Positions 8,701 through 17,914 are shown, counted from the stretch's first letter. The stretch is 64,000 nt of DNA from Deltaproteobacteria bacterium (GCA_026129095.1 JAHCIT010000001.1:372245-436244), one strand, 5' to 3'. Numbers and translations: made by a program. The notes: generated by a model not told the origin, from the sequence alone.

Positions 8701-9750
8701 TCAGCGAAACGCCTCCTCCGGCTCCAGTCCGAACATCCTGAGCCAACCGCCAAACCGGCCCTCATCAATGGGCCACCGGCGCTCCAGTTCCAGCCGCTCG
8801 GCCCACAGGCTATTCCGCCGTTTCCATACATCACGATGCGCACGGAACATCGCACTGGCCAGCGGCAAGGCGCCCGATCTCATTGCGCTCTGGACAGTCC
8901 GCCCACGGTTAGTGACGAACGCCGCGATGCCGGAACCCAAACGACGCCCCAGCTCGACAGGGGATCTCCGGATGTAGTGTTGCGGGTAGTGCCTCAACAG
9001 GTTGTACAGCCGGTTCCGTTCGATCAGATAGAACCGCTCCGGACTGGCTGCACCAAGCACATGGGCGCCAGAATGAATGAACCGGGAACCTGGAATCCGG
9101 CGGCAGAAATGGCCTGCCCGGCGAAGCCGCATCCCCAGATCAAAATCGTCCCCGTATGCGAAATAAGATTCAGCAAGACCGCCCACATCCAGAAGCGCTT
9201 CTCGCCGGTACAATCCGGCCGCTCCGCTGGGACAGAATGCATCCGGCTCCCGGTCAACCTGTCCCGAATCCTGCTGGCCGCAACCAGCACCCCGGTTCAA
9301 CCCGTCAGAAAACAGTCCCAGACCAAAGGCATCAATCCGGCCGCTGGATTGCAGACCGGCCGGATCAGCTACCAGTATTTTGGGAGCGAACATGGCCGCA
9401 ACGGACTCTCCCTGAACCGCATCCATCAGTCGCCCCAGCGCACCAGGCTCCGGCCGTGCGTCCGCATTGAGAAACAACACCCAAGGGGCTTCGCCCGCTT
9501 CAAGCAGCCGGTTGTTCGGTGCACAAAAGCCAAGGTTACGGCCCGACTGCCCGAACCAGACACGGCGCCCCTGCTGGTGGTGCCACTCCAGCTCCCGTGC
9601 AATGAGAGCTGCCGACCCGTCACCCGATCCATTGTCGAACACGAGCAGCTCATAATCTTCAAATCCGCAATTACGAATGAACGCGAAGGTCTTGCCCAGT
9701 TCGGCTTCGCTGTTCAGGCTGACGATCTGTATCGATAGGCGGGCAGGCAT
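8701..9750 (-). CDS. Glycosyltransferase family 2
   Basis: A 349-residue GT-A glycosyltransferase, probably a rhamnosyltransferase-type enzyme of surface polysaccharide or LPS synthesis. The nucleotide-sugar fold starts at residue 6 (IQIVSLNS), FDNGSGDGS (38-46) is the family loop, NADA (95-98) takes the place of the metal-binding DxD, and YFAYGDDFDLGMRLRRAG supplies the catalytic acidic pair. No transmembrane segment, so it is cytosolic or membrane-associated. The ATG at 9750 has only a short AGG close upstream. The donor and acceptor are unknown. It stands alone between convergent and divergent neighbours. Confidence 0.88.
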   Translation of the reverse strand: MPARLSIQIVSLNSEAELGKTFAFIRNCGFEDYELLVFDNGSGDGSAALIARELEWHHQQGRRVWFGQSGRNLGFCAPNNRLLEAGEAPWVLFLNADARPEPGALGRLMDAVQGESVAAMFAPKILVADPAGLQSSGRIDAFGLGLFSDGLNRGAGCGQQDSGQVDREPDAFCPSGAAGLYRREALLDVGGLAESYFAYGDDFDLGMRLRRAGHFCRRIPGSRFIHSGAHVLGAASPERFYLIERNRLYNLLRHYPQHYIRRSPVELGRRLGSGIAAFVTNRGRTVQSAMRSGALPLASAMFRAHRDVWKRRNSLWAERLELERRWPIDEGRFGGWLRMFGLEPEEAFR

Positions 9751-9919
9751 ACCTGTTCATTATGGCCTAGCGGCGTAGCACCCCAAACCCCGGCTGAGGA
9801 GGACCCGATTCTGGACTTGTGCGGTAGGTCACGTTGCTCTAGGCTGGCTTGTTAACATTCTGCGGCACCGCGTTCTCGAAGGCCGGGGGGAAAAGGCCAT
9901 TACGGGGGATCAGTTCCAG

Positions 9920-12070
9920 ATGTTGAGGCGATTTTTACTGAAAGGCCGCGTCACTGGCCTGGTAGCAGGGATACTGCTGGCAATGGTGCCAGATCGCGCC
10001 ATGGCCAGTTCAGCACCGGTATTCGATCAGGTTAACCGCTATCTGCATGCACAGGTGCTTTCTGGCGCAGCCACGGCCGATCTTCATCAGGTTCCGCTGG
10101 CATCGATTCGGGTAATGGCGCTCGGAGCCGGCGGTATGCAGCCGATACCGTTCCAGATCGACGAGCGGCTTCCCGACGGAACCTTTGTCGCCGACCGCGG
10201 CAAGGTCACCCGGGATGATACTCCAAACCTCCTGGATGCCGATGACGAAATCGTGTTCCTGGTGCGGGATGCCGGTTTTCGTGCGCCGAAGAATGCCTGG
10301 CCCAAGGGTGCCCTGAAGTCGGTAGAAATCCAGCTTAGCGATCCATTGGGCGGGACCACTGGATACGTGTACCTGTTCGCTTTTGGCGGGACACCCCCGC
10401 GGATGAGTGAACGCCGTCACATCTCGTACGACTCTGCTCTGGACCGGACGAGCAGCGATACCGTCTCTATCGGTTTCGATCGCAAGATGCCGATCATGCT
10501 CGACCACGGCGTATTCAAGCGTATGAATGACAGCGGCCGGGACAAGGATGTGATCGACCGGCTCAAGATCCGTATCAAGGCCGTGACTTCGGCTGGTGTC
10601 ACAATCTCCCGCAACGAGGAAGAGTTCACCCAGGAACTGACAGGAGTCCGGGTCGGACCCGTTCGCGTGATTCGCTCACTGCAATTGTCCGTGTCCATAC
10701 CGCCGATGCCGACCGTGCCAATCAGCGTCACATTCCTCATTTACCCTGATTACGTGGATGTGCCTGTCAATTTCGAGATTCCCGGACTCGTCAGCATGTT
10801 CATGAAAGACATGGTGGTGAACGTTGGCGTCGATTTTGATGGCATGCAGAACACAACTTTTGCCACCCTCGAACGGCCACGGGGCACCATCGTTGACGGA
10901 CAGCAGCCTGAAATCGAGCGCTACATCCCCATGGGCTCCGAAGAGTGGTTCATGATGCAGGGACGCGGCCTCAATACGTTTGTCGTGTTTGAGCTGGACA
11001 AGGAACTGAAAAAGCGGAGACTGAAGAAAGAGATCCATTTCATGGACTCGACTGATGGCTCCAATCCGCCCGAATCGATTCCCGGCCAGCTTCCCGAGAT
11101 CGGCTTCGCCCTGTCTCAATGGGGCGGCCTTGAGGCCCGTAAATACTATTTCGAGGCAAAGCTTCACTTCCTGTGGGAAGCTCCCCAGCAGGGGGGTAGC
11201 GGCTATTACAAGTATCTCATGACGCCGCTCAAAACTGCAGCATTACCAGGCGAAGATGCGACTGTGCTGATCGCCAGCGAAGCTGGAGATTCCGCAGGAG
11301 AAAAGCTGGCGGCACAGCTCCGGGAAAAACTGGGTACGCTGGCCAGCACCGGAACGGTCAAATCAATGTCCCGGCCTGCCATTGGACAGAAGCAAAGCCC
11401 CAATGTGGTTATTCTGACCGGGATGCCGCCGCTGCCAGCCGTACGCGCTGAAATCTCCCGTAACGGCAGCTACGCCGTCCTGGCCGGCGAGGAAACGAGG
11501 CACCTTGAAGACGGAATCACCTCTGTCGGGCTTGTCGTGGGGCCTCGCGCCCTGCTCGGCCTGATTCGCCAGTTTTTTACCGGAAAAGTAAAAGCAGGGC
11601 TGGTCATTTCCGGACTTTCCCGTACCGAACTGAAAGATTACACCGATGGCGCCCAGCGGCTTTCAATTGAACTGGTACAGCTCAAGCCCGGCCCGGACGG
11701 GCGTATTGATGCCGGTCAAACGGCTGACCTTAACGTGATCCTGGTTCCGGGCGGCGAGTCATGGACCAGTGGAGGTGGCAAGGCGTTCGCCGAACTGCTC
11801 AAGTCGGCCCACGCTGGCGGAGTTCCCGTACCGGTGTTCACCAACAGCCGGGAGCTCGTTGGACTTGGTGCCACGGTCGGTGCCGAGCCTAACATAGGTG
11901 CCGGTGCCGATTACTTGACCGCCATGGTGCAGCGCTATCTGCGGGGTGAAACCATGCAACCCGAAAGCGGGGCAAGCCAGTTCCTGAAGATCTATCTGAA
12001 CCGGGAAGGCGTCCGCAGTTCACGGCTTCTGGTACCACCAGCACTTATCCGGCTTGCGGAAGCAATGTAA
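9920..12070 (+). CDS. Secreted two-part protein, paralog A of an unnamed family, with PBP-like C-terminal region
   Basis: A 716-residue protein with a Sec signal peptide (basic residues 3-10, hydrophobic 11-23, likely cut near 30). Residues about 55-290 align by eye with the protein encoded at 26202-27689: both have SIRVMA (62-67), PIPFQID (75-81), an acidic DDEIVFLVRDAG block, a GxVYLFAF strand and GPVRVIR. The C-terminal part from about residue 445 looks like a periplasmic-binding fold: VLIASEAGDSAGEKLAAQL at its start and FLKIYLNREG...LLVPPALIRLAEAM at its end, the latter resembling the end of ABC_sub_bind (PF04392) proteins. I do not recognise the N-terminal family. Periplasmic or outer-surface location is inferred; function unknown. 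Confidence 0.8.
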   Translation: MLRRFLLKGRVTGLVAGILLAMVPDRAMASSAPVFDQVNRYLHAQVLSGAATADLHQVPLASIRVMALGAGGMQPIPFQIDERLPDGTFVADRGKVTRDDTPNLLDADDEIVFLVRDAGFRAPKNAWPKGALKSVEIQLSDPLGGTTGYVYLFAFGGTPPRMSERRHISYDSALDRTSSDTVSIGFDRKMPIMLDHGVFKRMNDSGRDKDVIDRLKIRIKAVTSAGVTISRNEEEFTQELTGVRVGPVRVIRSLQLSVSIPPMPTVPISVTFLIYPDYVDVPVNFEIPGLVSMFMKDMVVNVGVDFDGMQNTTFATLERPRGTIVDGQQPEIERYIPMGSEEWFMMQGRGLNTFVVFELDKELKKRRLKKEIHFMDSTDGSNPPESIPGQLPEIGFALSQWGGLEARKYYFEAKLHFLWEAPQQGGSGYYKYLMTPLKTAALPGEDATVLIASEAGDSAGEKLAAQLREKLGTLASTGTVKSMSRPAIGQKQSPNVVILTGMPPLPAVRAEISRNGSYAVLAGEETRHLEDGITSVGLVVGPRALLGLIRQFFTGKVKAGLVISGLSRTELKDYTDGAQRLSIELVQLKPGPDGRIDAGQTADLNVILVPGGESWTSGGGKAFAELLKSAHAGGVPVPVFTNSRELVGLGATVGAEPNIGAGADYLTAMVQRYLRGETMQPESGASQFLKIYLNREGVRSSRLLVPPALIRLAEAM

Positions 12071-12075
12071 TCATC

Positions 12076-12089
12076 GCCGGTTTACCGGC
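12076..12089. terminator. Short GC hairpin between convergent genes
   Basis: GCCGG-TTTA-CCGGC forms a perfect five-base-pair stem six bases past the stop of paralog A. On the plus strand it is followed by AAGTCTCTTTC, only a weak T-run. It may end transcription of the convergent pair; this is weak evidence. Confidence 0.3.
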
Positions 12090-12098
12090 AAGTCTCTT

Positions 12099-12536
12099 TC
12101 AATGACGGACGACGGTGGTACTGCGTGCCCTGAAAACGACCTTGCCGCTCCGGTCCGTGCCTTCCTGGTCGACGACGAGAAAGTCCATCCCGCCTGACTT
12201 TCCATCCTTGGTGTATATATCGGCAATCTTCTGCGTAATAGTGATGGTCTCACCAGCCAGCAGTGGCCGTTCATATTCAAACCGCTGGCCGCCATGTAGA
12301 ACCTTGGTCATGTCAATGCTGAGTGCATCGCGCATATTGAACTTCGGCCGGAAGATCGTCGCAAAGGTCGGCGGAGCCGGAATGGCGGCATAACCTGCCG
12401 CCTTCGCCGCACCTTCATCGAAATATATCTCGCTGGTATCGCCTATGGCCTCCGCAAAACGGCGGATATGCCCCTTTTCAATATCAAAAGTCTCAGGCGG
12501 TGAGGTTAAACCGATTTTCGATTTGTCGAGCGGCAT
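12099..12536 (-). CDS. MaoC-like hot-dog dehydratase (N-terminal FAS1-like type)
   Basis: A 145-residue single hot-dog protein. It contains RFAEAIGDTSEIYFDEGAAK and PAPPTFATIF, typical of the MaoC dehydratase N-terminal (FAS1-like) family, then LHGGQRFEYERPLLAGETIT and KVVFRARSTTVVR. Family members hydrate enoyl-CoA or hydroxyacyl-CoA thioesters, or pair with a second small MaoC subunit. The partner with the full D-x4-H catalytic loop is not next door, so this may be one half of a heterodimer or a non-catalytic form. ATG 12536 is chosen because AGGGAA lies seven bases upstream; the longer frame from 12647 would overlap the divergent gene. Confidence 0.82.
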   Translation of the reverse strand: MPLDKSKIGLTSPPETFDIEKGHIRRFAEAIGDTSEIYFDEGAAKAAGYAAIPAPPTFATIFRPKFNMRDALSIDMTKVLHGGQRFEYERPLLAGETITITQKIADIYTKDGKSGGMDFLVVDQEGTDRSGKVVFRARSTTVVRH

Positions 12537-12637
12537 CGCTGATTTCCCTTCCGTGCCCGTGTATTCGGGAGCCAGACTGATAGTAAACTTGCCACAAGGT
12601 AGCAACCACCTTGCCGAATACGAAGGGTCTTGCCGGA

Positions 12638-14023
12638 ATGGCATCAAGGCGACACATCTGGCTGTGGATCACTGGCGTGGCTGCAGCCACGGCCGCAGTG
12701 TTCGCCGGCTTCCAGGCGGTTCATGCCACGACGGCCACTTTCGCCGTTATCGTCATTTCGGCAATCGCCGTCGGGGCCGCCAGCCTGTCGAGCCGCTGGG
12801 CATCAGACAGTTTCGATGACCGCCGGTTTCTGTTCCGGATATTTCTTGTTGGCTACTTTTTCCGGCTTGCGATCGCCCTGTTCCAGTATTTCTACCTGAC
12901 ACCGGACTTCTTCGCCCCTGACCAGAACGCCTACCACCTGTTTGCCAGCATGGGGGCTGAGCGGATGGAGGCGGGGCTTGCCCCATTCCCCGAAACCGCA
13001 CTTCGTCACAGGCTTTATGTCATTTATTGTGCGTATCTGTACTACCTGTTCGGAAGCGATATCCTGCTGCCGTCGCTTCTGAATTCGATATACGGCTGCC
13101 TGGCTGCCATGGCCGCATACCGGCTGACTGCAATGCTCGATACTCCCGAGGCTGGGCGTTACACGGCTCTGCTCGTCCTTTTCACGCCTTCCCATATGCT
13201 CTGGTCTGCCCTGAACCTGCGCGATGTTCCGGCAATTCTCAGCCTTATGTTTGCCGTCTACTTCATGACCCAACTGAAGCTGAAGTTCTCTTTCGCTGCC
13301 GTTCTCGGATTCGTGCTCGCCATGCTCGTCCTGCTGGGACTCCGCGACTATATTTTCTTCCTGACACTGGGTTCGCTTCTGATCGGATATCTGGGGGTAC
13401 GTTCGGGCCGCATGCTCGAATTCATGGCTGGCGGCATTCTGGTGATGAGTGCCTCCATCTTCCTTTATAACGCGGTTCCGGACGGCAATCCTTTCGCCAG
13501 ACCAGCCACTCTTGCCGATATACAGACATACCGTCAGGGATTTCTTTCAGATGCGTCTTCCGCCTTCCTGCCCGATGCAGATGTTTCCACTCCGGCAGGG
13601 GCCCTACTGTATTTCCCGATAGGCCTTGCCTACTTCCTGCTGGCACCGTTCCCGTGGCAGTGGGGCTCACCCCGCCAAATCATCGCCGTACCGGAAACAC
13701 TGCTCTGGTATTCGCTCATTCCCGCCACCATTGCCGGCTTTGTCCATATTGCCCGGACACGCCTAGGCACGACCCTGCCGCTGCTGATCCTGATTGCGTC
13801 GGTTACGGTCAGCTATGCCATGGTGCAGGGAAATATCGGAACGTCATTCCGCCACCGTGCACAGGTGATCGTTTTTCTCTATGTGTTTTCCGCGATCGGA
13901 CTCCGGCTCAGGCGCACGCCGCAGCCGAACCCGCCTGTGCCGGGCGGCCATCCAGCCACATCCGCTCAAGCGATGGCCCGTGTGCAGGGCGTGTCACCGA
14001 CAGCACCGCCCGCTCAAGCGTAA
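12638..14023 (+). CDS. Polytopic membrane protein, GT-C glycosyltransferase-like
   Basis: A 461-residue membrane protein with roughly ten hydrophobic segments. An early loop contains FAPDQNAYH with an Asp, and a later loop SALNLRDVPA; both fit the layout of GT-C (dolichyl-phosphate-sugar-like) glycosyltransferases such as GT39/PMT, but no family motif is strong enough to name it. I use ATG 12638; the TTG at 12611 only adds nine residues. The last 40 residues (from about RRTPQPNPPVPGG) are Pro/Ala-rich and hydrophilic. They are encoded opposite the end of the M16 peptidase, so the reading frame probably continues past its ancestral stop. Likely works on cell-surface glycans. Confidence 0.7.
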   Translation: MASRRHIWLWITGVAAATAAVFAGFQAVHATTATFAVIVISAIAVGAASLSSRWASDSFDDRRFLFRIFLVGYFFRLAIALFQYFYLTPDFFAPDQNAYHLFASMGAERMEAGLAPFPETALRHRLYVIYCAYLYYLFGSDILLPSLLNSIYGCLAAMAAYRLTAMLDTPEAGRYTALLVLFTPSHMLWSALNLRDVPAILSLMFAVYFMTQLKLKFSFAAVLGFVLAMLVLLGLRDYIFFLTLGSLLIGYLGVRSGRMLEFMAGGILVMSASIFLYNAVPDGNPFARPATLADIQTYRQGFLSDASSAFLPDADVSTPAGALLYFPIGLAYFLLAPFPWQWGSPRQIIAVPETLLWYSLIPATIAGFVHIARTRLGTTLPLLILIASVTVSYAMVQGNIGTSFRHRAQVIVFLYVFSAIGLRLRRTPQPNPPVPGGHPATSAQAMARVQGVSPTAPPAQA

Positions 14024-16556
14024 GGTATTTCCGGGCGGCCTTCAGGACGTCCTCACGCGTAACCGCACGAATACGCTCGGGAAATTCCAGATGATGCTTG
14101 ACGCCGAGGCCGTACAGTCCGTTCAGCGCCATCGTGCTTGCCTGGGAACCGCTCCGCTGGAGGTCAATCTCGAAGGTGCCGGTCAGATATCGTTGCGCGC
14201 GGCTGATCTCGTCGCGTGCCACCAGTTGCTGTCGCACACGGTCCAGCTCCGCCTCCATTGACTGAAGGGCCTGAACGAGCTTGTCCGGCGACGTGCCGAT
14301 ATAGGCCGCGAACAAGCCCGTTCCGATCCCCTCGGTGCTTGACGTTGCCACCGTATAGGCAAGGCTCTGACGGTCCCGAAGCTCACGGAACAGCCGACCA
14401 CCCTGTCCGCTCAGGATCGTATTGAGTATTTCCAGTGCATAACGGTCTGGACTATGAAGCGAGGCTCCCAGAAAGCCGATGGCCAGATGGGCCTGCGACC
14501 TGTCCGCTATCTCCTCGACATACTGGCGGCCGGACAATACGGGGGCCACATGACCGGATACTGTGGCACTGGCCGGGGGCTGGTAACGTCCCGCCTCCGC
14601 GCTGAACCTGTGTACGATCTCCTCCGTATCCACGTCCCCCACCACGGAAATCCAGAGGCCCGATGGGTCCATGTGACGGCGGTACAGGTCCGAGAGCGCG
14701 CCGGAGCTGAACCCCCTGACCGTGTCAGCCCGTCCATGAAGGCGAAAGCCGTACGGATGGGCTCCGTACAGGGTCTTTCGCAGGTTCGCGAAAGTGAGCG
14801 ACGAAAGCTGGTCCCGCTCGCGCTCGATGGCTGCCAGCGTTTCCGACCGCACCGCCGGGATTTCCGCTTCCGGGAAAACCGGGTCCAGAAGCAGCTCTGT
14901 GAAAAGGCTGATGGCCCGGTCATGGAAACGCGACAGGGCGGCCACCTCTATACCGAGGCTGTTCCGGCCAGAATACCCGCCCGCCGATCCGGCTATCGCA
15001 TCCGCCTCGCGGGCGATCTCCTCGGCCGTGTGACGGCCAGTACCCTTGGACAGCATTTCGGCCATGAACGAGCCTATCCCCTCGGTTTCCGGGGTTTCAG
15101 CAAGCGATCCCCCGCGAACGGCACACTTGATCGCGAGCGTCGGAGTGCTGTGCCGCTCGCGCACGACGAGCTTCGCTCCGTTGGGCAGTTCGTGGATGGA
15201 AATATCGTCGCCAGGAAGAAGTTTCGGCCGTGTAGCCACCTTAATGGTTCGTCCCGGATGGCCATGCCGGTGATAGGCGCCATGAACGGTTTCGGCGAGA
15301 GATTCCCGCTCCGCCTTCGCGGCGGCGGGTTCTCCTGGGCCGAACAGGCCGAACGTCAGGTTCCGCTCATGCAGGTATTTACGGGCTGCGTCACTGACCT
15401 GGTCCGGTGTGGTGTTGGCGAGACGGTCCAGATAGCGTTTTTCGAAATCCAGATCCTGTGCGGTCATGTGATAAAAACCCCATTTGCGGGCGAGCCCCTG
15501 AACAGTCTCCTTGAGATAAACCAGATCGCTCTCGATATTCAGCCGTGCGCGCTCGAATTCGGAACGGGCAGGCGGATCCTTCTGGATGCGGACCACCTCG
15601 CCTATCAGCTCACCGACAGCTTCGGCTTCCCTGCCAGCGAACAGGTTACCGCCGGCCATGAAGACACCAGGGTCACGTGGCGTGTAGGCGCCGGCGTACA
15701 CCTCCGAGACAATGTTTTTCCGGTATTTCAGCTCACGGACGAACCGTGAACTTTCCCCCCCACCCAGAATCGTAGAGAGCAGGTCCAGCGCCACGCTGTC
15801 CTCGTGGACGACTCCCGGAATGTGCCACGCCATCGACAGATAGGTGTCATTCATGTCCCCACGCTCGACAAAACCGCGCATGGCCTTCTGGGCACGCTCG
15901 ACCGGACGGCGCGGGCGGCGGACCGCATGGCTCCTGACACCCCGGAATGCCTTCTGGACGAGCGCGAACGCACGCCGGGGATCCACATCCCCCGCGATCA
16001 CGACCGCCATATTGGAAGGGGTATAGTACTTACGGTAAAAATCGAGGACGTTTTTCCGCCGGAAACTCCGGACACTGGCAGCCGTTCCGATCACTGGCAG
16101 CCGGTATGGGTGGTGCTGAAAGGCAGTGGAGAATATCCGCTGGGAAAGCCTCCGGCCGGGCTGGTCATCCCCGCGGCGGATTTCCTCCAGAATGACTTCC
16201 TGTTCCCGGGCCAGTTCTTCAGGATCAAATGCCGGGTGTAGAACAGCGTCGGTCAGTACATCCAGTGCCCGGTCAAAGAACCGGCTGGCCGAAACAATGT
16301 AGTAGACTGTCTCGTCGAAACTGGTATAGGCGTTGATTTCTCCTCCCAGTGCCTCGATCTCCGCAGCGATCTCGCCGGTCCCCCGCCTTTTGGTGCCCTT
16401 GAACAGCATGTGCTCATGAACGTGCGCGAGCCCTGCCTCGGCATGGGTTTCATCCGCCGACCCTACCCCCACCCAGACCTGGACGGCCACGCATGGCGAG
16501 GTGTGGTTCTCGTCGACAAAGACATTCAGCCCGTTGGATAGGCGGCGGTGTTCCAT
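13908..16556 (-). CDS. M16 family zinc metallopeptidase, double-domain (pitrilysin-like)
   Basis: An 882-residue protein formed of two M16 units in tandem. The first carries the inverted zinc motif H-x-x-E-H (His45, Glu48, His49 in AHVHEHMLFKG) and a downstream EEI helix for the third ligand. The second (from about residue 450) has FMAEMLSKGTG at the equivalent place and so lacks zinc ligands, as in pitrilysin and mitochondrial-type pairs. No signal peptide is seen from this start. ATG 16556 is chosen because AGGAGA lies five bases upstream; the open frame runs 36 codons further without a better site. It would degrade peptides inside a closed chamber. Its last 116 bases overlap the convergent GT-C-like gene. 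Confidence 0.93.
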   Translation of the reverse strand: MEHRRLSNGLNVFVDENHTSPCVAVQVWVGVGSADETHAEAGLAHVHEHMLFKGTKRRGTGEIAAEIEALGGEINAYTSFDETVYYIVSASRFFDRALDVLTDAVLHPAFDPEELAREQEVILEEIRRGDDQPGRRLSQRIFSTAFQHHPYRLPVIGTAASVRSFRRKNVLDFYRKYYTPSNMAVVIAGDVDPRRAFALVQKAFRGVRSHAVRRPRRPVERAQKAMRGFVERGDMNDTYLSMAWHIPGVVHEDSVALDLLSTILGGGESSRFVRELKYRKNIVSEVYAGAYTPRDPGVFMAGGNLFAGREAEAVGELIGEVVRIQKDPPARSEFERARLNIESDLVYLKETVQGLARKWGFYHMTAQDLDFEKRYLDRLANTTPDQVSDAARKYLHERNLTFGLFGPGEPAAAKAERESLAETVHGAYHRHGHPGRTIKVATRPKLLPGDDISIHELPNGAKLVVRERHSTPTLAIKCAVRGGSLAETPETEGIGSFMAEMLSKGTGRHTAEEIAREADAIAGSAGGYSGRNSLGIEVAALSRFHDRAISLFTELLLDPVFPEAEIPAVRSETLAAIERERDQLSSLTFANLRKTLYGAHPYGFRLHGRADTVRGFSSGALSDLYRRHMDPSGLWISVVGDVDTEEIVHRFSAEAGRYQPPASATVSGHVAPVLSGRQYVEEIADRSQAHLAIGFLGASLHSPDRYALEILNTILSGQGGRLFRELRDRQSLAYTVATSSTEGIGTGLFAAYIGTSPDKLVQALQSMEAELDRVRQQLVARDEISRAQRYLTGTFEIDLQRSGSQASTMALNGLYGLGVKHHLEFPERIRAVTREDVLKAARKYLTLERAVLSVTRPAHGPSLERMWLDGRPAQAGSAAACA

Positions 16557-16719
16557 TTTCTCTCCTGAATCCGGCAGCGGGAGCAGTCCGGCCGCCAGAT
16601 TTCCAGTCTGGCATATTTTCATCCGCTGGCGAGCTGGGGCAACCCCATGACACCGGAAGCCCATGGACCACCCCCGATGAAGCCGCTAACGTCTTCCCTG
16701 CAGGGAGAGTTTGTACCCA

Positions 16720-17367
16720 ATGAAAGCCTCCGAAGAACAGGAAATACCCGTTTTCATTGTCACGGAGACGGTGCTGTTTCCCGGCACGACTGCCCAGGTA
16801 AACTGTTACGAGGATGACCCCGAACGGCGGCTGATCGAGGAAAACTACGTCCACGGACGGGAAATCGGGGTTTTTCTGGCCGACTCATCTACCTGGGGGA
16901 CTGACGACCCCCGGCCGTTGCCAGTAGGATGCAAGGCACGCATTCTGGACTGGGAAGACATCTCTCCCATGGACAGGCTTGCGAGAGTCCAGGGCATCTC
17001 CCGGCTCCAGATCGTCGACTGGGTGTCAAGCAATCCCTACCCCAAGGCCATCGTTCAGGAAGCAGAGCCCTCCCGGGGGATTCTGGGCAAGCCGGTGGAT
17101 CCGAAACAGACGCAGCGAATCCGGGCCGGACTTCAGGAACTGTGCTTTCTCCAGGGCGGCGAGGAGTATACCCGGCTCATTCCCCTGCTCGATGTGCAGA
17201 AAGAACCTGGACAGCTGGCTGACTTCGCCGCGTTCCATCTGGTCCGCGACATCTTTCTGAAGCAGGAGTTACTCGAAACGCTGGCACCAGCCGACCGGCT
17301 CGACACCATCAGCCACTGGCTGAACGGGGAAATGGGCCGCCATTCCCCTCGCCCATCCGGTCCGTAA
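16720..17367 (+). CDS. Stand-alone Lon N-terminal (LON substrate-binding) domain protein
   Basis: A 215-residue protein matching only the N-terminal LON/PUA-like domain of Lon protease (PF02190). Landmarks are IPVFIVTETVLFPGT at the start, EIGVFLAD, then GCKARILDWEDISPMDRLARVQGISRLQI. The helical C-terminal third (LETLAPADRLDTISHWL) matches the end of the domain. There is no AAA+ or protease part. Bacterial proteins of this kind are of uncertain role, perhaps substrate recruitment. ATG 16720 is used; AGGGAG ends ten bases before it, within the 12-base palindrome TCCCTGCAGGGA. An alternative TTG lies at 16711. It runs divergently from the M16 gene. Confidence 0.88.
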   Translation: MKASEEQEIPVFIVTETVLFPGTTAQVNCYEDDPERRLIEENYVHGREIGVFLADSSTWGTDDPRPLPVGCKARILDWEDISPMDRLARVQGISRLQIVDWVSSNPYPKAIVQEAEPSRGILGKPVDPKQTQRIRAGLQELCFLQGGEEYTRLIPLLDVQKEPGQLADFAAFHLVRDIFLKQELLETLAPADRLDTISHWLNGEMGRHSPRPSGP

Positions 17368-17390
17368 CCGCTATTTTTTCTTCTTTTTTT
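17358..17390 (+). terminator. Possible T-tract terminator embedded in the uspA 3' end
   Basis: A small stem CGGT-CCGTA-ACCG overlaps the stop of the Lon-N gene and is followed on the plus strand by T6, CTTC and T7. On the minus strand the same T-tract encodes the poly-lysine tail of the UspA protein. The stem is short, so termination is uncertain. Confidence 0.3.
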
Positions 17391-17850
17391 CGATTCGCAC
17401 CGTCAGCACAGCGCAAGGTGCGTGCCGGACGACATTTTCGGCCACCGAACCGATCAGGGCATGGGCAATTCCGGTCCGGCCATGGGTGCCGATCACGATC
17501 AGGTCGGCCTTGACCGATTCGGCGAACTCGCAGATCGCCGGCGCCGGGCTCCCGTTGATCGTAAGCAACCGTGGATGGGGACCCGTGTAGTCCTTCGGAC
17601 AGGCGGCCTTCCACTGGCTGGCAAGCTTCTGGTCAGCGGCCGCGTGGATTTCCTTCAGTGCCTGCTTGGAAACCTCTAGTCCCAGGCCGTACTCGCGGCC
17701 AAGCAGAAGCTCAGACGATGACACCACATGGATGATGTGCAGCTTGTCCGCACTGGTGGCCAGATCGGCCGCCCGCTGCAACCCCTGAATGGAGTTGTCT
17801 GACAGGTCGCTCGTAACGACGATATTCCTGAACCTTGTGTCTATGGGCAT
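17371..17850 (-). CDS. Universal stress protein, UspA family, with poly-Lys tail
   Basis: A 159-residue UspA-fold protein, ATP-binding class. The nucleotide signature G-x2-G-x9-G-S is present: Gly121, Gly124, Gly134-Ser135 in GTHGRTGIAHALIGSVAE. The first strand is NIVVTSDLSDNS. The protein ends in six lysines after VRIEK, which is unusual and gives a strongly basic tail. ATG 17850 has GGAGGGG ten bases upstream. Such proteins are cytosolic stress or energy sensors, often dimeric. The gene converges on the Lon-N gene with three bases between. Confidence 0.93.
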   Translation of the reverse strand: MPIDTRFRNIVVTSDLSDNSIQGLQRAADLATSADKLHIIHVVSSSELLLGREYGLGLEVSKQALKEIHAAADQKLASQWKAACPKDYTGPHPRLLTINGSPAPAICEFAESVKADLIVIGTHGRTGIAHALIGSVAENVVRHAPCAVLTVRIEKKKKK

Positions 17851-17914
17851 AGATAAAACCCCCTCCGAACCGGGAACTATTAGCCATTGGCTATCAGGAC
17901 AGGCAAACCGGCTG

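Noticed and set aside
8836-9738. A 300-codon plus-strand frame
   Set aside because: Antisense to the family 2 glycosyltransferase, which carries clear motifs.
14454-15749. A 431-codon plus-strand frame
   Set aside because: It lies wholly opposite the M16 peptidase, which has motifs and a ribosome site; the frame's sequence looks like antisense of GC-rich coding DNA.
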